A stretch of 64,000 nt of DNA from an uncultured Bacteroidales bacterium (lineage in GTDB: Bacteria; Bacteroidota; Bacteroidia; Bacteroidales; FEN-979): contig CAIRDP010000009.1 of the NCBI GenBank assembly GCA_903877385.1, positions 50,373-114,372 on the forward strand, in the 5' to 3' direction. The translations under genes and the position numbers were made by a program. Numbering within the stretch: the stretch's first letter is position 1; each line of letters begins with the position of its first letter. The notes under the pieces were generated by a model, which worked only from the letters and a program-made list of their open reading frames with translations, was not told the DNA's origin and did not search any database. Positions 46,085-57,467 of this stretch are shown here, one piece after another.

Positions 46085-46552
46085 ATGAGAAAATCAAGAC
46101 CAAAGAAAAGGCTCATCATTCCCGACCCAAGGTTCAGCGATACCCTGGTAACCAAGTTCGTGAACAATATGATGTTCAGCGGCAAGAAGAACCAGTCGTA
46201 CGACATCTTTTATGAAGCCATTGACATCGTAAGCGAAAAGACGAAGGAAGAAGGTTTGGAGGTTTTCAAGAAAGCCCTGGCCAACGTTACTCCTTCAGTT
46301 GAGGTTCGCAGCCGCCGTATCGGTGGTGCCACCTTCCAGATCCCTTCGGAGATCAGGCCCTCGCGCAAGAGTTCAATCGGCATGAAATCACTGGTTGGAT
46401 ATGCAAGGAAACGCCACGAGAAAAGCATGGCACAGAAACTTGCTTCAGAGATCCTGGCCGCATACAAGGAAGAAGGCGCCGCATTCAAAAGAAAAGAAGA
46501 TACTCACAGGATGGCCGAAGCCAACAAAGCATTTTCACATTTCAGATTTTAA
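46085..46552 (+). CDS. rpsG: 30S ribosomal protein S7
   Basis: S7 nucleates assembly of the 30S head. The 155-residue protein has the family core [16 protein letters not shown] and the C-terminal [14 protein letters not shown]. fusA follows after 39 bp, the usual str order. Confidence 0.98.
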   Translation: MRKSRPKKRLIIPDPRFSDTLVTKFVNNMMFSGKKNQSYDIFYEAIDIVSEKTKEEGLEVFKKALANVTPSVEVRSRRIGGATFQIPSEIRPSRKSSIGMKSLVGYARKRHEKSMAQKLASEILAAYKEEGAAFKRKEDTHRMAEANKAFSHFRF

Positions 46553-46591
46553 TAATATTAACCTGAACCCTGTACAATACAATATAATATA

Positions 46592-48697
46592 ATGCCCGAG
46601 CTTCTCGAAAATACGCGCAACATTGGCATTATGGCCCATATCGACGCCGGTAAAACGACGACGACTGAGCGTATACTGTATTATACGGGCATCAATTATA
46701 AGATGGGTGAGGTGCATGACGGCACTGCCACCATGGACTGGATGGTCCAGGAGCAGGAACGCGGAATCACCATCACCTCGGCCGCAACCACGGTCTATTG
46801 GGATTTTAAGGACCAGAAGTACCGTATCAATATTATAGACACCCCGGGACATGTTGATTTCACCGTTGAGGTGGAGAGGTCGCTGAGGGTGCTCGACGGA
46901 GCCGTTGCCTTGTTTTGTGCTGTTGGCGGGGTGGAACCCCAGAGCGAGACTGTATGGCACCAGGCCGACAAATACAAGGTTCCCCGTCTTAGTTACATAA
47001 ATAAAATGGACCGTACAGGTGCCGATTTCTTTAAGGTCATTGACCAGATAAAGGAAAAACTCGGTGCGAAACCTGTACCAGTTCAGCTTCCGATAGGAGC
47101 CGAAGAAGATTTCAGGGGTATTGTTGACCTGATCTCAGGGAAAGCTTATTCATGGGATGATGTTTCCCTTGGCAAGGAATATTTCGAGATCCCTGTTCCT
47201 GATGATATGAAAGAGCAGGTTCGCGAATACCGCAGCAAGCTTATTGAAGGAGCTGCCGAGGAAAGCGAGGAACTGCTTCATAAATTTCTTGAAAATCCCG
47301 CTTCCATCACCGAGGAAGACATCATTGCCCAGATCCGCAAAGCTACAATACAGAACAGGATCACCCCGGTTATTTGCGGAGCATCATTTAAAAATAAAGG
47401 AGTTCAGACCCTGATAAACAGCATTATCAGCTTTCTCCCTTCACCATACGACATGCCTGCCATCAAAGGCATCAATCCCTTCACCGAAAAAGAGGAAGTG
47501 CGTCATCCCGATCCTGAAGAACCTTTCTCGGCCCTTGCCTTTAAGATCGCAACCGATCCTTTTGTAGGCAGGATTGCATTTTTTCGCGTTTATTCGGGCG
47601 CACTCGATGCCGGCAACGTGGTGCTGAATTCCAATACCGATAAAAAAGAAAGACTTCTGCGGATAATGCAGATGCATGCCAACAAACAGATCCCCATGAA
47701 GCGTATTGAAGCAGGGGAGATCGGTGCTGCAGTTGGTTTTAAAGAAATTCATACCGGAGATACCCTTTGCGATCTCAAGCACCCTATCGTACTGGAAACC
47801 ATGACTTTTCCTGAACCTGTCATCAATATGGCCATAGAGCCTAAAACACAGGATGATGTTGAGAAATTGGTCAATGTGCTGAATAAGATGGTCGAGGAAG
47901 ATCCTACGTTCAAGGTTAAGATCGACGAGGAAACCGGTCAGACTGTGATCAGCGGCATGGGGGAACTTCACCTGGATATCATTACTGACAGGATGAGGCG
48001 GGAATTCAATCTTGAAGTTAACCGCGGGAATCCTCAGGTTGCTTATAAAGAAGCTGTCGTCAATTCGGTGATGCACCATGAGGTGTATAAGAAGCAGACC
48101 GGGGGAAAAGGACGTTTTGCCGACCTCTCGATCGAAATCTCACCGGCCGACAAAGGTGTTAAAGGACTTCAGTTCATCAATGAAGTCAAGGGCGGAAGCA
48201 TTCCTAAGGAGTTCATTCCTTCGATTGAAAAGGGATTGAAATCGGGTATGTCGAACGGCCCTATCATCGGTTTCCCGATGGAAAGCATTAAAGTACGCCT
48301 GCTCGACGGAGCTTTTCACAGTGTTGATTCCGATGCATTATCTTTCCAGATAGCTGCCGGGATTGCATTCAGGGAAGCCACCAAAAAAGCAAAAGCTGTT
48401 ATTATGGAGCCCATCATGCGGTTTGAGATCATTACTCCGAATGAAAGCATGGGTGAAGTTACTAGCGATATACATAAACGCCGCGGACATGTTGAAAATG
48501 TTGAATCGCGCATAGGTAATGCAGTTATTCACGGCAAGGTGCCCCTGGCAGAAATGTTCGGGTACGTGACTACACTCCGAAGCATTACCAGCGGAAGAGC
48601 AACATGCATGCTGGAGTTTTCACAATATTCACCAGCTCCTCAGGAGGTTATGGATGAAGTGTTATTTAAAATCAGAGGCTACGTGCCTGTATATTAA
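46592..48697 (+). CDS. fusA: Elongation factor G
   Basis: EF-G drives ribosome translocation with GTP. The 701-residue protein has G1 [14 protein letters not shown]3 DTPGHVDF, G4 NKMD, a full domain II, domain III with [12 protein letters not shown], and domains IV-V. Sequence and position in the str operon indicate the canonical EF-G rather than an EF-G2 paralog. tuf does not follow; rpsJ starts 8 bp later. Confidence 0.98.
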   Translation: MPELLENTRNIGIMAHIDAGKTTTTERILYYTGINYKMGEVHDGTATMDWMVQEQERGITITSAATTVYWDFKDQKYRINIIDTPGHVDFTVEVERSLRVLDGAVALFCAVGGVEPQSETVWHQADKYKVPRLSYINKMDRTGADFFKVIDQIKEKLGAKPVPVQLPIGAEEDFRGIVDLISGKAYSWDDVSLGKEYFEIPVPDDMKEQVREYRSKLIEGAAEESEELLHKFLENPASITEEDIIAQIRKATIQNRITPVICGASFKNKGVQTLINSIISFLPSPYDMPAIKGINPFTEKEEVRHPDPEEPFSALAFKIATDPFVGRIAFFRVYSGALDAGNVVLNSNTDKKERLLRIMQMHANKQIPMKRIEAGEIGAAVGFKEIHTGDTLCDLKHPIVLETMTFPEPVINMAIEPKTQDDVEKLVNVLNKMVEEDPTFKVKIDEETGQTVISGMGELHLDIITDRMRREFNLEVNRGNPQVAYKEAVVNSVMHHEVYKKQTGGKGRFADLSIEISPADKGVKGLQFINEVKGGSIPKEFIPSIEKGLKSGMSNGPIIGFPMESIKVRLLDGAFHSVDSDALSFQIAAGIAFREATKKAKAVIMEPIMRFEIITPNESMGEVTSDIHKRRGHVENVESRIGNAVIHGKVPLAEMFGYVTTLRSITSGRATCMLEFSQYSPAPQEVMDEVLFKIRGYVPVY

Positions 48698-48705
48698 TCA
48701 TTTAT

Positions 48706-49011
48706 ATGAGCCAAAGAATTAGAATAAAACTGAAGTCTTACGATTACAACCTTGTCGACAAGTCGGCCGAGAAGATCGTAAAAACAGTTAAAGCTACCGG
48801 CGCCGTAGTTAGCGGCCCGATTCCTTTGCCCACTGACAAGAAGATCTTCACTGTTTTACGCTCGACGTTTGTGAACAAGAAATCCAGGGAACAGTTCCAG
48901 CTTTGCACTTATAAACGCATGCTGGATATTTACAGCACGACATCGAAAACCATCGATGCGCTGATGAAACTGGAACTTCCTTCAGGTGTGGAAGTTGAGA
49001 TCAAGGTTTGA
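48706..49011 (+). CDS. rpsJ: 30S ribosomal protein S10
   Basis: S10 is part of the 30S head and also works in transcription antitermination. It has 101 residues, with [16 protein letters not shown] and [17 protein letters not shown]. It joins the str genes to the S10 cluster without an intervening tuf. Confidence 0.98.
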   Translation: MSQRIRIKLKSYDYNLVDKSAEKIVKTVKATGAVVSGPIPLPTDKKIFTVLRSTFVNKKSREQFQLCTYKRMLDIYSTTSKTIDALMKLELPSGVEVEIKV

Positions 49012-49054
49012 TCAAGGGGTAATTGTAATTGAAAAACGAAAAAAATCGTAAGAA

Positions 49055-49684
49055 ATGTCTGGATTAATTGGAAAAAAAGTCGGGATGACCAGCATCTATG
49101 ATGCAAACGGGAAGAATATTCCCTGTACAGTCATTGAAGCAGGTCCCTGCGTTGTTACGCAGATCCGATCCAAGGAAAAAGAAGGTTATGATGCCATCCA
49201 GCTAGCTTTTGAGGATAAAAAGGAAAAGCATACCACAAAAGCCGAGATGGGGCACTTCAGAAAAGCCGGGATCACGCCTAAGAAAGTTCTCGCTGAATTT
49301 ACCCGTTTCGAAGCTGACCATCAGAAAGTTTTCGGGGATATAATAAAGGTTGACATCTTTCAGGAAGGCGAGTACATCGATGTTGTTGGTGTATCAAAAG
49401 GAAAGGGTTTTCAGGGTGTTGTTAAAAGGCATCATTTTCACGGTGTCGGGGAAGCAACCCACGGACAGCATGACCGTTTGCGTGCACCCGGTTCGGTTGG
49501 CGCATCATCTTGGCCTTCAAGAGTTTGGCCTGGTTTAAGAATGGCTGGCCGCATGGGTGGAAAACGTGTCAAGGTAGTTAACCTTCAGATTTTAAAGATA
49601 ATCCTGGAAATGAACCTGGTTGTTGTTAAAGGTGCAATTCCGGGTCCCAATGGAGCATATGTAATTATTGAGCGATGGAAATAA
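49055..49684 (+). CDS. rplC: 50S ribosomal protein L3
   Basis: L3 starts 50S assembly near the peptidyl-transferase centre. The 209-residue protein has [14 protein letters not shown] and the conserved [20 protein letters not shown] loop. It ends ERWK and overlaps rplD by 10 bp. Confidence 0.98.
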   Translation: MSGLIGKKVGMTSIYDANGKNIPCTVIEAGPCVVTQIRSKEKEGYDAIQLAFEDKKEKHTTKAEMGHFRKAGITPKKVLAEFTRFEADHQKVFGDIIKVDIFQEGEYIDVVGVSKGKGFQGVVKRHHFHGVGEATHGQHDRLRAPGSVGASSWPSRVWPGLRMAGRMGGKRVKVVNLQILKIILEMNLVVVKGAIPGPNGAYVIIERWK

Positions 49685-50304
49685 AAGTATTTAATATTAA
49701 AGGAACGGAAACCGGCCGTATAGTCAATCTGGATGATACGGTTTTCGGGATTGAGCCCAACGACCATGCCATTTACCTGGATGTAAAACAGCATATGGCA
49801 AATGCGCGTCAGGGAACTCATGCTACACTCGAAAAATCCCTGGTTTCAGGCAGTACCAAGAAACTGCACCGCCAGAAAGGAACAGGCGGTTCCCGTAAGG
49901 GCAGCATCAAGAGTCCGTTATTCCGCGGCGGGGCACGCGTTTTTGGCCCCCAGCCCAGGGATTATAATTTCAAACTCAACAAGAAACTGAAGAAACTTGC
50001 CCGTATATCGGCCCTCAGCTATAAAGTAAAGGAAAGCAACCTGCTGGTTCTGGAAGACTTCACCTTCGATTCACCGAAGACAAAGAATTTCTCGGAACTT
50101 CTGAAGAGTTTCCAGCTCACCGGGAAAAAGACCCTGGTCGTTGTAAACAGTCCGGATGACAACCTCCTTCTCGCTGCCAGGAACCTGAAACGGGTGAAGA
50201 TCGTGCGTACCGCCGACCTGAACACTTACGAAATTCTTGACGCAAAGCAGGTCTTGATGACCGAGAGTTCAATTCCTGAAATTGTAAAGATTCATCAGAA
50301 TTAA
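49675..50304 (+). CDS. rplD: 50S ribosomal protein L4
   Basis: L4 lines the exit tunnel and can be an autoregulator. The 209-residue protein has [19 protein letters not shown] and the loop [19 protein letters not shown]. The start lies inside rplC, so translation is probably coupled. Confidence 0.98.
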   Translation: MEIKVFNIKGTETGRIVNLDDTVFGIEPNDHAIYLDVKQHMANARQGTHATLEKSLVSGSTKKLHRQKGTGGSRKGSIKSPLFRGGARVFGPQPRDYNFKLNKKLKKLARISALSYKVKESNLLVLEDFTFDSPKTKNFSELLKSFQLTGKKTLVVVNSPDDNLLLAARNLKRVKIVRTADLNTYEILDAKQVLMTESSIPEIVKIHQN

Positions 50305-50323
50305 CAATTTATACAATAATCCG

Positions 50324-50614
50324 ATGAGAATTATTATAAAGCCTATCATTACGGAGAAGATGACCCAACAGGGAGAAACCCTGAACAGGTTCGGGTTTTT
50401 TGTAGACCGCAAGGCAAACAAACTTCAGATCAAACAGGCCATCAAGGACCTGTACGGGGTAGAAGTTGAAGCGATCAGCACCATGGTCGTGTTTGGAAAG
50501 AAAAAGAGCCGTTACACCAAAGGAGGTGTCATCTCCGGAAGGGCTACCACAAGGAAGAAAGCCATTGTTACATTGGCAAAAGGCGAAACTATTGATTTTT
50601 ACAGCAATATTTAA
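50324..50614 (+). CDS. rplW: 50S ribosomal protein L23
   Basis: L23 sits at the tunnel exit and docks trigger factor and the signal recognition particle. The 96-residue protein has IIKPIITEKMT at the start and VDRKANKLQIKQAIKDLYGV. It lies 4 bp before rplB. Confidence 0.97.
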   Translation: MRIIIKPIITEKMTQQGETLNRFGFFVDRKANKLQIKQAIKDLYGVEVEAISTMVVFGKKKSRYTKGGVISGRATTRKKAIVTLAKGETIDFYSNI

Positions 50615-50618
50615 ATAA

Positions 50619-51443
50619 ATGGCGCTAAAGAAATACAAACCAACAACTCCCGGTCAGAGGTTTAAAGTTATCAGCTCGTATGATGACATCACCTCCATGA
50701 CCCCCGAGAAGAGTCTGCTGGCTCCTACAAGGAAGACCGGTGGAAGAAATAACCAGGGAAGAATGACCATGCGTTACATGGGTGGTGGTCACAAACAGGT
50801 TTACCGTCTTATTGACTTTAAAAGGGACAAAGACGATATTCCTGGTTTGGTCAAGACTATTGAGTATGACCCGAACCGTACTGCCAGAATTGCCCTGATC
50901 AATTACAAGGACGGTGAAAAGCGTTATATCGTTGCACCTCATGGTTTAAAGGTTGGACAAACCATCATGTCGGGTAAAGGTGTCGCTCCGGAAATCGGAA
51001 ATACCATGTTCCTCAGCGAGATCCCCTTTGGTACAGTAATCCACAACGTGGAGCTCCGCCCGGGACAGGGTGCCAAGATGGTTCGTTCGGCTGGCGCTTA
51101 TGCACAGCTGATGTCGCGCGACGGTAAATTTGCCATCATCAAGATGCCATCCGGTGAAACCCGCATGATACTTCAGACCTGCAAAGCCACTATAGGCATG
51201 GTGTCGAATACTGACCACCAGCTTGAGAAGCATGGCAAAGCAGGGCGTAACCGCTGGTTAGGCCGCAGGCCGAGAAACCGCGGTGTTGCAATGAACCCGG
51301 TTGATCATCCCATGGGCGGTGGTGAAGGCCGTGCTTCAGGCGGACACCCGCGTTCACGCAAGGGTATGCCGGCTAAGGGCTATAAGACACGTTCGAAGAA
51401 GAAACAGTCGAACCAGTACATTATTGAAAAACGGAAAAAGTAA
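50619..51443 (+). CDS. rplB: 50S ribosomal protein L2
   Basis: L2 is needed for subunit joining and the peptidyl-transferase centre. The 274-residue protein has [20 protein letters not shown] and the C-terminal [17 protein letters not shown] loop carrying the essential His. Confidence 0.98.
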   Translation: MALKKYKPTTPGQRFKVISSYDDITSMTPEKSLLAPTRKTGGRNNQGRMTMRYMGGGHKQVYRLIDFKRDKDDIPGLVKTIEYDPNRTARIALINYKDGEKRYIVAPHGLKVGQTIMSGKGVAPEIGNTMFLSEIPFGTVIHNVELRPGQGAKMVRSAGAYAQLMSRDGKFAIIKMPSGETRMILQTCKATIGMVSNTDHQLEKHGKAGRNRWLGRRPRNRGVAMNPVDHPMGGGEGRASGGHPRSRKGMPAKGYKTRSKKKQSNQYIIEKRKK

Positions 51444-51460
51444 CAGCTAATCATTAGATT

Positions 51461-51739
51461 ATGAGCAGATCGCTTAAAAAAGGACCTTTTATCCACTACA
51501 AGCTCGAAAAGAAAGTTCAGGATGCTGTGGAAACCAAAAAGAAGACCGTCATCAAGACCTGGTCGAGGGGTTCCGTAATTTCTCCGGATTTTGTCGGACT
51601 GACAATAGCCGTCCATAACGGGAACAAATTCATCCCGGTTTATGTAACGGAAAACATGGTCGGCCATAAACTTGGTGAGTTTGCCCCTACCCGTATTTTC
51701 AGGGGGCATGCCGGAAATAAAGATAAAGCAAAGAAATAA
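51461..51739 (+). CDS. rpsS: 30S ribosomal protein S19
   Basis: S19 works in the 30S head near the A site. The 92-residue protein starts [14 protein letters not shown] and has [27 protein letters not shown]. Normal length. Confidence 0.98.
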   Translation: MSRSLKKGPFIHYKLEKKVQDAVETKKKTVIKTWSRGSVISPDFVGLTIAVHNGNKFIPVYVTENMVGHKLGEFAPTRIFRGHAGNKDKAKK

Positions 51740-51756
51740 AGGAAACATTATAGATT

Positions 51757-52203
51757 ATGGGAGTCAAAAGTCGTACGAGAGCTGAGAACCGAAAGGAATC
51801 TAAGAAGAAGACAGCAGTTGCAAGTCTTCAGAATAATCCTACCTCCCCTCGTAAAGCAAGATTGGTTGCTGACCTGATCCGCGGCAAGAGAGTGGAACTG
51901 GCCCTGCATATCCTGAAAAACACAAGCAAACAGCCGGCCGAGAAAATGCGTAAGCTTCTGCTTTCGGCAATTTCAAACTGGCAATCCAAAAATGAGGGCT
52001 TGCGTATTGAAGATGCAGACCTGTTTGTGGATCAGATAAAAGTTGATGTAGGCCGCACTCTGAAACGCATTCATCCTGCTCCGCAGGGACGTGCACACAG
52101 GATACGCAAACGTTCCAACCATATCACAATCACCCTCGGATCAAAAAGCCTGCAGGCTGAAGAGACGGTTGAAAAAGAAACAAAAGAAAGTAACAAAGAA
52201 TAA
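51757..52203 (+). CDS. rplV: 50S ribosomal protein L22
   Basis: L22 forms part of the exit tunnel. The 148-residue protein has NNPTSPRKARLVADLIRGK and KRIHPAPQGRAHRIRKRSNHITI, with short Lys-rich N-terminal and Glu/Lys-rich C-terminal extensions beyond the E. coli protein. Confidence 0.97.
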   Translation: MGVKSRTRAENRKESKKKTAVASLQNNPTSPRKARLVADLIRGKRVELALHILKNTSKQPAEKMRKLLLSAISNWQSKNEGLRIEDADLFVDQIKVDVGRTLKRIHPAPQGRAHRIRKRSNHITITLGSKSLQAEETVEKETKESNKE

Positions 52204-52220
52204 TTTAAAGGGAATTATTA

Positions 52221-53000
52221 ATGGGACAAAAGACCAATCCGATTGCTAACCGTTTAGGCATAATCCGCGGCTGGGATTCCAACTGGTTTGGCGGAAAGAA
52301 CTTCGAGAGTAAACTTGTCGAAGATGATAAAATCCGCAAGTATCTGCATGCACGTCTTTCAAAGGCCGGCATTTCGAAGATTGTCATCGAACGCACTTTG
52401 AAACTTGTAACAGTAACAATCCACACTGCCAGGCCGGGTATCATTATCGGTAAAGGCGGACAGGAAGTGGACAAACTGAAGGAAGAGCTTAAAAAGATCA
52501 CCAAGAAGGAGATACAGATAAATATCTCCGAGATTAAGCGTCCTGAACTGGATGCGGTAATCGTAGCCAATACGGTTGCAAGCCAGATCGAAGGCCGTAT
52601 TTCATACCGCAGGGCGATCAAGACTTCCATTGCATCGGCAATCCGTATAGGTGCCGAAGGGATCAAGGTTATGATCTCGGGCCGACTGGGCGGAGCCGAA
52701 ATGGCACGCAGGGAGCAGTATAAAGAAGGCCGCATCCCCCTGCATACTTTCCGCGCCGATATTGACTATGCAACCGCAGAAGCTCATACAACATACGGCC
52801 GTATTGGTATCAAGGTGTGGATTTGTAAAGGTGAGATCTACGGCAGGCCTGAACTGGTTCCGAGCACTTCCACTGCCAAGCTGAAACCTTCCCAGCAACA
52901 TCCAAAGGGCGGCAGCCCGAGACCCGACAGGGACAGGGATCGCGACAGGGGCAGGGATCGTGACAGGAACAGGGATGACAAACCCCGTTTCAGAAAGTAA
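52221..53000 (+). CDS. rpsC: 30S ribosomal protein S3 with Arg-Asp repeat tail
   Basis: S3 shapes the mRNA entry channel. The 259-residue protein has [19 protein letters not shown], the KH loop [14 protein letters not shown] and [18 protein letters not shown]. The last 30 residues are a tail of Arg-Asp dipeptides (from about residue 232) not present in E. coli S3. Confidence 0.97.
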   Translation: MGQKTNPIANRLGIIRGWDSNWFGGKNFESKLVEDDKIRKYLHARLSKAGISKIVIERTLKLVTVTIHTARPGIIIGKGGQEVDKLKEELKKITKKEIQINISEIKRPELDAVIVANTVASQIEGRISYRRAIKTSIASAIRIGAEGIKVMISGRLGGAEMARREQYKEGRIPLHTFRADIDYATAEAHTTYGRIGIKVWICKGEIYGRPELVPSTSTAKLKPSQQHPKGGSPRPDRDRDRDRGRDRDRNRDDKPRFRK

Positions 53001-53030
53001 AAGATTGAAAAACAATAATATATCTGAATA

Positions 53031-53459
53031 ATGTTACAGCCAAAGAAGACAAAATACAGGAAAATGCAGAAAGGAAAGATGAAAGGCAACGCAGGGCGTG
53101 GCTATACTCTTTCATTTGGCTCTTTCGGTATCAAAACTATGGAAGAAGCATGGATCACCGGCCGCCAGATCGAGGCAGCCCGTCAGGCAATCACCCGTCA
53201 CATGAAACGTGAAGGGCAGATCTGGATCCGTATTTTCCCTGATAAACCTGTCACCAAAAAACCGGCAGAAGTCCGTATGGGTAAAGGAAAAGGAGCACCA
53301 GAGTATTTCGTAGCCAGGGTAACCCCGGGCCGCCTGATGTTCGAGATCGACGGTGTGCCGGCAACTGTTGCAAAAGAAGCTTTGCGTCTTGGCGCCCAGA
53401 AAATGCCCGTAGCCTGTAAGATTGTAATGCGCCGCGATTACGCAGAAGATCAAATATAA
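53031..53459 (+). CDS. rplP: 50S ribosomal protein L16
   Basis: L16 helps build the A site of the 50S subunit. The 142-residue protein has [34 protein letters not shown] and the [15 protein letters not shown] loop. Normal length. rpmC follows after 43 bp. Confidence 0.98.
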   Translation: MLQPKKTKYRKMQKGKMKGNAGRGYTLSFGSFGIKTMEEAWITGRQIEAARQAITRHMKREGQIWIRIFPDKPVTKKPAEVRMGKGKGAPEYFVARVTPGRLMFEIDGVPATVAKEALRLGAQKMPVACKIVMRRDYAEDQI

Positions 53460-53502
53460 TAAGGCCAGTAGCCTGAAGCTATCGCAGATAAAAAAGAAAG
53501 AA

Positions 53503-53724
53503 ATGGAACAAAAAGTAGTCAGAGAGTTAACAACCGGTGAGATCGTTGAAAGACTGGACGAGGAAAAAAGGCAGCTTTCCAAGCTGAAACTCAACCATGC
53601 CGTTTCACCACTGGAAAATCCAAATAAAATCACGGCTTACCGCAAAACCATTGCACGCCTTGAAACCGAACTGCACCGCCGTGTACTTAGTGGTGAAAAA
53701 ATCGTAAAGCCAGTAAAGCATTAA
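53503..53724 (+). CDS. rpmC: 50S ribosomal protein L29
   Basis: A 73-residue two-helix protein at the tunnel exit, with LKLNHAVSPLENPNKI and a C-terminal helix. It is 3 bp before rpsQ. Confidence 0.95.
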   Translation: MEQKVVRELTTGEIVERLDEEKRQLSKLKLNHAVSPLENPNKITAYRKTIARLETELHRRVLSGEKIVKPVKH

Positions 53725-53727
53725 TTT

Positions 53728-53985
53728 ATGGAAACCAGAAAACTCAGAAAGGAAAAGATCGGGATCGTAATCAGCAATAAAATGGAAAAGTCCATTGTTG
53801 TTGAGGTTGAGCGTAAGATCAAGCACCCGAAATACGGAAAATTCGTAAAAAAGTCGTCCAGCTTTATGGCTCACGATGATAAGAAGGAATGCAGCGAAGG
53901 GGATAAAGTCCGTATTGCCGAAACCCGGCCTATAAGCAAAAACAAGTGTTGGAGACTTGTCGAAATCATTGAAAAGGTTAAATAG
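53728..53985 (+). CDS. rpsQ: 30S ribosomal protein S17
   Basis: A primary 16S rRNA-binding protein of 85 residues. It has [21 protein letters not shown] and [20 protein letters not shown]. It lies 2 bp before rplN. Confidence 0.97.
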   Translation: METRKLRKEKIGIVISNKMEKSIVVEVERKIKHPKYGKFVKKSSSFMAHDDKKECSEGDKVRIAETRPISKNKCWRLVEIIEKVK

Positions 53986-53987
53986 CC

Positions 53988-54356
53988 ATGATACAGCAAG
54001 AGTCAAGATTAACAGTAGCAGATAACAGCGGCGCAAAAGAAGTGCTTTGTATAAAAGTACTCGGAGGAACCCGTAAACGTTATGCCTCGGTGGGCGACAG
54101 GATCATTGTGACCGTAAAAAATGCACTGCCTTCAGGCAACATTAAAAAAGGAACGGTATCCAAGGCTGTGGTTGTGCGCACTACCAAAGAGATCCGCAGG
54201 GCTGATGGATCATACATCAGCTTTGATGACAATGCAGTCGTACTGCTGAATAATGCCGGAGAACTTATCGGCACCCGCATCTTCGGACCGGTTGCACGTG
54301 AACTCCGTGAAAAACAGTTTATGAAAATAGTTTCATTGGCACCCGAAGTGCTGTAA
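53988..54356 (+). CDS. rplN: 50S ribosomal protein L14
   Basis: L14 forms an intersubunit bridge. The 122-residue protein starts [18 protein letters not shown] and has [14 protein letters not shown] near the end. Normal length. Confidence 0.98.
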   Translation: MIQQESRLTVADNSGAKEVLCIKVLGGTRKRYASVGDRIIVTVKNALPSGNIKKGTVSKAVVVRTTKEIRRADGSYISFDDNAVVLLNNAGELIGTRIFGPVARELREKQFMKIVSLAPEVL

Positions 54357-54368
54357 CAGAATTCAACC

Positions 54369-54692
54369 ATGCAGAAGAGATTACATATCCGCAAAGGTGA
54401 TACCGTGATGGTCATTGCAGGCGATTCCAGAGGCCAGCAAGGTAAAGTCCTGAACGTCAACATCGATAAGGAGAAAGCGATTGTCGAAGGCGTGAATATG
54501 GTTTCAAAACATACGAAACCCAACGCCAAGAGCCCCCAGGGCGGGATCGTTAAAAAGGAAGCGGCAGTTCATGTTTCAAACCTGAAAGTTATTGATAACA
54601 CAGGGAAACCTGTACGTACAGGAAAGAAAATTGACAGCAAAACCGGAAAATTGGTTCGTTATTCTAAAAAGTCAGGGGAGGTTATAAAGTAA
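54369..54692 (+). CDS. rplX: 50S ribosomal protein L24
   Basis: An assembly-initiating protein of 107 residues with the KOW motif ([20 protein letters not shown]) and [13 protein letters not shown]. Its stop shares one base with the rplE start (TAATG), so the two are coupled. Confidence 0.97.
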   Translation: MQKRLHIRKGDTVMVIAGDSRGQQGKVLNVNIDKEKAIVEGVNMVSKHTKPNAKSPQGGIVKKEAAVHVSNLKVIDNTGKPVRTGKKIDSKTGKLVRYSKKSGEVIK

Positions 54693-55246
54693 TGGCTTAC
54701 ATACCGAGATTAAAGGAAAAATACCAGAAAGAAGTTGTACCTGCACTGATAAGTCAGTTCAGCTACAAGAACCATATGCAGGTTCCCAGGATCACTAAGA
54801 TCTGCGTGAACCAGGGTTTGGGGATTGCCAACACCGACCGTAAATTCATGGAGAACGGTTTGAATGAAATGACTCTCATTACAGGTCAGAAAGCCGTTCC
54901 TACAAAATCAAGGAAGGATATTTCAAACTTCAAACTCAGAAAAGGCAATCCCATCGGAGCCAGGGTGACTTTACGCGGAGAGCGTATGTATGAGTTTCTT
55001 GACCGACTGGTTTCCGTTGCACTTCCGCGTGTACGCGATTTCCGCGGGGTGAACGACAAAGGCTTCGATGGCCGCGGTAACTACACTGTCGGGATAACCG
55101 AACAGATCATCTTTCCGGAGATCGATATCGACAAGGTTACAAAGATCAACGGCATGGATATCACCTTTGTGACCACTGCACGTACCGACCGTGAAGCAAT
55201 GGCACTTTTAAAAGAATTCGGATTACCATTCAAAACAAGATCATAA
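54692..55246 (+). CDS. rplE: 50S ribosomal protein L5
   Basis: L5 binds 5S rRNA and the P-site tRNA. The 184-residue protein has [33 protein letters not shown] and [19 protein letters not shown]. One base separates it from rpsN. Confidence 0.98.
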   Translation: MAYIPRLKEKYQKEVVPALISQFSYKNHMQVPRITKICVNQGLGIANTDRKFMENGLNEMTLITGQKAVPTKSRKDISNFKLRKGNPIGARVTLRGERMYEFLDRLVSVALPRVRDFRGVNDKGFDGRGNYTVGITEQIIFPEIDIDKVTKINGMDITFVTTARTDREAMALLKEFGLPFKTRS

Positions 55247-55247
55247 C

Positions 55248-55517
55248 ATGGCAAAAGAATCCATTAAATCCAGGGAAGTTAAAAGAGAACGGCTTGTTCT
55301 GAAATTCGCTGAAAAGCGTAAAGCTCTGAAAGAAGCAGGCGACTATATCGCCATGCAGAAGCTCCCGAAGAATGCTTCCCCTGTACGCTTGCACAATCGT
55401 TGCAAACTCACCGGAAGACCCAAGGGCTATATGAGGCTTTTCGGAATTTCACGTATTAATTTTCGCGAAATGGCCAACAAAGGGTTAATCCCGGGAGTAA
55501 AGAAAGCCAGCTGGTAA
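55248..55517 (+). CDS. rpsN: 30S ribosomal protein S14 (zinc-free type)
   Basis: S14 helps assemble the 30S head. The 89-residue protein has [20 protein letters not shown] but no pair of CxxC motifs, so it is the longer zinc-independent form. Confidence 0.97.
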   Translation: MAKESIKSREVKRERLVLKFAEKRKALKEAGDYIAMQKLPKNASPVRLHNRCKLTGRPKGYMRLFGISRINFREMANKGLIPGVKKASW

Positions 55518-55553
55518 TTAGAACAGAATATTAACAAAAAGATACAGAGTAAA

Positions 55554-55952
55554 ATGGTTACTGATCCCATTGCAGATTATTTGACAAGAATAAGGAATGC
55601 CGTCATGGCAAACCACCGGGTTGTTGAAATCCCGAAATCAAGAATTAAGGAAGATATCACCCGTATTCTTTTCGAAAAAGGATATATCCTGAATTTTAAG
55701 GTTGAAAATGAACCACGTCCGGGTATTATCAAGATAGCTTTGAAATACCATCCGGTTACAAAGCTTTCGGCCCTGAATTCACTGGTAAGGGTTTCCAAAC
55801 CCGGTCTCAGGAAATATGTCGACAGCGACAGCCTTCCGCGTGTACTGAACGGGCTTGGAATTGCAATCCTGTCCACATCACAGGGAGTTATGACAGATAA
55901 GGAAGCACGCGTCAAGAGAGTTGGCGGCGAGGTTTTATGTTACATTAGTTAA
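55554..55952 (+). CDS. rpsH: 30S ribosomal protein S8
   Basis: S8 binds the central domain of 16S rRNA and in E. coli represses the spc operon. The 132-residue protein has DPIADYLTRIRNAVMANHR and the C-terminal GIAILSTSQGVMTDKEA. The next gene has a strong ribosome-binding site. Confidence 0.98.
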   Translation: MVTDPIADYLTRIRNAVMANHRVVEIPKSRIKEDITRILFEKGYILNFKVENEPRPGIIKIALKYHPVTKLSALNSLVRVSKPGLRKYVDSDSLPRVLNGLGIAILSTSQGVMTDKEARVKRVGGEVLCYIS

Positions 55953-55953
55953 T

Positions 55954-55960
55954 CAGGAGG
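55954..55960 (+). promoter_or_regulatory. Shine-Dalgarno sequence of rplF
   Basis: CAGGAGG lies 8 bp before the rplF ATG at 55969. Most genes in this window lack such a site, as is usual in Bacteroidota. It decides the start against the in-frame upstream codon at 55921, which lies inside rpsH. Confidence 0.75.
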
Positions 55961-55968
55961 TTCTATAT

Positions 55969-56526
55969 ATGTCAAGAATTGGAAAACTTCCCATTGAAAT
56001 ACCAGCCGGTGTGCAGGTAAGCGTATCAGATACGAACCTGGTCACTGTCAAAGGTAAGCTTGGTGAACTCACCCAGCAGGTTGATCCTAAAATCACCATC
56101 AAGGTTGAAGGCAATACGATATTTGTACAGAGGGGTACCGATGAAAGGGATGACCGCTCAAAGCATGGCCTTTACAGAGCTTTGCTTGCTAACATGATCA
56201 AAGGAGTAAACGATGGATTCACCATTGTCCAGGAAATGGTTGGCGTAGGTTACAAAGCCCAGGCTACAGGACAGGTGGTTGAACTTTCACTTGGTTTTTC
56301 ACACAACCTGATGATAGAACTTCCAAAAGAAATAGTGGTTCAGACCACGGCGGAAAAAGGTAAAAACCCGACCATCATACTGAAGTCTCATGACAAGCAG
56401 CTGTTGGGCCAGGTTGCATCCAAAATCCGTTCTTTCCGTAAACCTGAACCTTATAAAGGCAAGGGGATCCGCTTCCAGGGTGAAGAAATTAAGAAGAAAG
56501 CAGGAAAATCCGCTGCAGGAGCATAA
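55969..56526 (+). CDS. rplF: 50S ribosomal protein L6
   Basis: L6 lies near the factor-binding site of the 50S subunit. From the ATG at 55969 (MSRIGKLPIEIPAGV) it has 185 residues with GVGYKAQATGQVVEL-type and KPEPYKGKGIRF motifs. The start is supported by the Shine-Dalgarno sequence 8 bp upstream and by the family N-terminus. Confidence 0.98.
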   Translation: MSRIGKLPIEIPAGVQVSVSDTNLVTVKGKLGELTQQVDPKITIKVEGNTIFVQRGTDERDDRSKHGLYRALLANMIKGVNDGFTIVQEMVGVGYKAQATGQVVELSLGFSHNLMIELPKEIVVQTTAEKGKNPTIILKSHDKQLLGQVASKIRSFRKPEPYKGKGIRFQGEEIKKKAGKSAAGA

Positions 56527-56556
56527 TTTTCAACAAAAGATAAAAATCATAACAGA

Positions 56557-56919
56557 ATGGCTACCAGTAATAAAAAAGTATTTCGCAGGTTCAGGATCAA
56601 GCACAGGATACGTAAAATCGTACAAGGGACACCTGACAGGCCTCGCATGACGGTATTCAGAAGCAGTAAATCGATTTACGTGCAGCTCATTGATGACCTG
56701 GCGCAAAAGACATTGCTTTCTGCATCATCAGCCGAAAAGGAGTTGAAGGATGCCAAGGGTACCAAATCGGAGATTGCCAAATTGGTCGGTAAAAGTATTG
56801 CCGCAAAAGCCCAGCAGGCAGGGATCTCTTCGGTAGTTTTTGACAGGAACGGATATTTATATCATGGCAGGGTTAAAGCTTTGGCGGATTCAGCCAGAGA
56901 AGGCGGCCTTAAATTTTAA
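56557..56919 (+). CDS. rplR: 50S ribosomal protein L18
   Basis: A 5S rRNA-binding protein of 120 residues. It has [21 protein letters not shown] and the C-terminal [28 protein letters not shown]. rpsE starts 6 bp later. Confidence 0.98.
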   Translation: MATSNKKVFRRFRIKHRIRKIVQGTPDRPRMTVFRSSKSIYVQLIDDLAQKTLLSASSAEKELKDAKGTKSEIAKLVGKSIAAKAQQAGISSVVFDRNGYLYHGRVKALADSAREGGLKF

Positions 56920-56925
56920 TCAGGT

Positions 56926-57444
56926 ATGACAAACGTTAACGTAAAAAGAGTAAAGTCAAGCGAAATTGAGTTCAAGGACCGCCTGGTCAGCATCCAAAGG
57001 GTGACAAAAGTGACCAAGGGCGGCCGTACATTCAGTTTTTCGGCCATCGTAGTGGTGGGTAATGAAAATGGAGTGGTCGGTTACGGGCTTGGGAAAGCAA
57101 AAGAAGTAACAGCAGCTATTGCCAAAGGTATCGACGATGCAAAGAAGAACCTGATTAAAGTTCCCATTCTTAAAAGTACGATTCCCCATGAACAGCTTGG
57201 AAAGTACAGCGGGGCACTGGTTTTTCTGAAACCTGCAGCTCCCGGTACCGGAGTAATCGCCGGTGGTGCCATGCGCGCTGTATTGGAAAGCGTTGGTGTT
57301 AAAGATGTATTGGCCAAGTCAAAAGGTTCATCGAACCCTCACAGTGTTGTGAAAGCCACCATCAATGCACTTATCAAGATGCGCGATCCATACACTATTG
57401 CACAGTTGCGCGGTATCGATATGGATAAAGTATTTAACGGTTAA
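56926..57444 (+). CDS. rpsE: 30S ribosomal protein S5
   Basis: S5 is involved in decoding accuracy. The 172-residue protein has [36 protein letters not shown] and [16 protein letters not shown]. Normal length. Confidence 0.98.
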   Translation: MTNVNVKRVKSSEIEFKDRLVSIQRVTKVTKGGRTFSFSAIVVVGNENGVVGYGLGKAKEVTAAIAKGIDDAKKNLIKVPILKSTIPHEQLGKYSGALVFLKPAAPGTGVIAGGAMRAVLESVGVKDVLAKSKGSSNPHSVVKATINALIKMRDPYTIAQLRGIDMDKVFNG

Positions 57445-57467
57445 CCTAATTGCAAAGCATAACGGCA

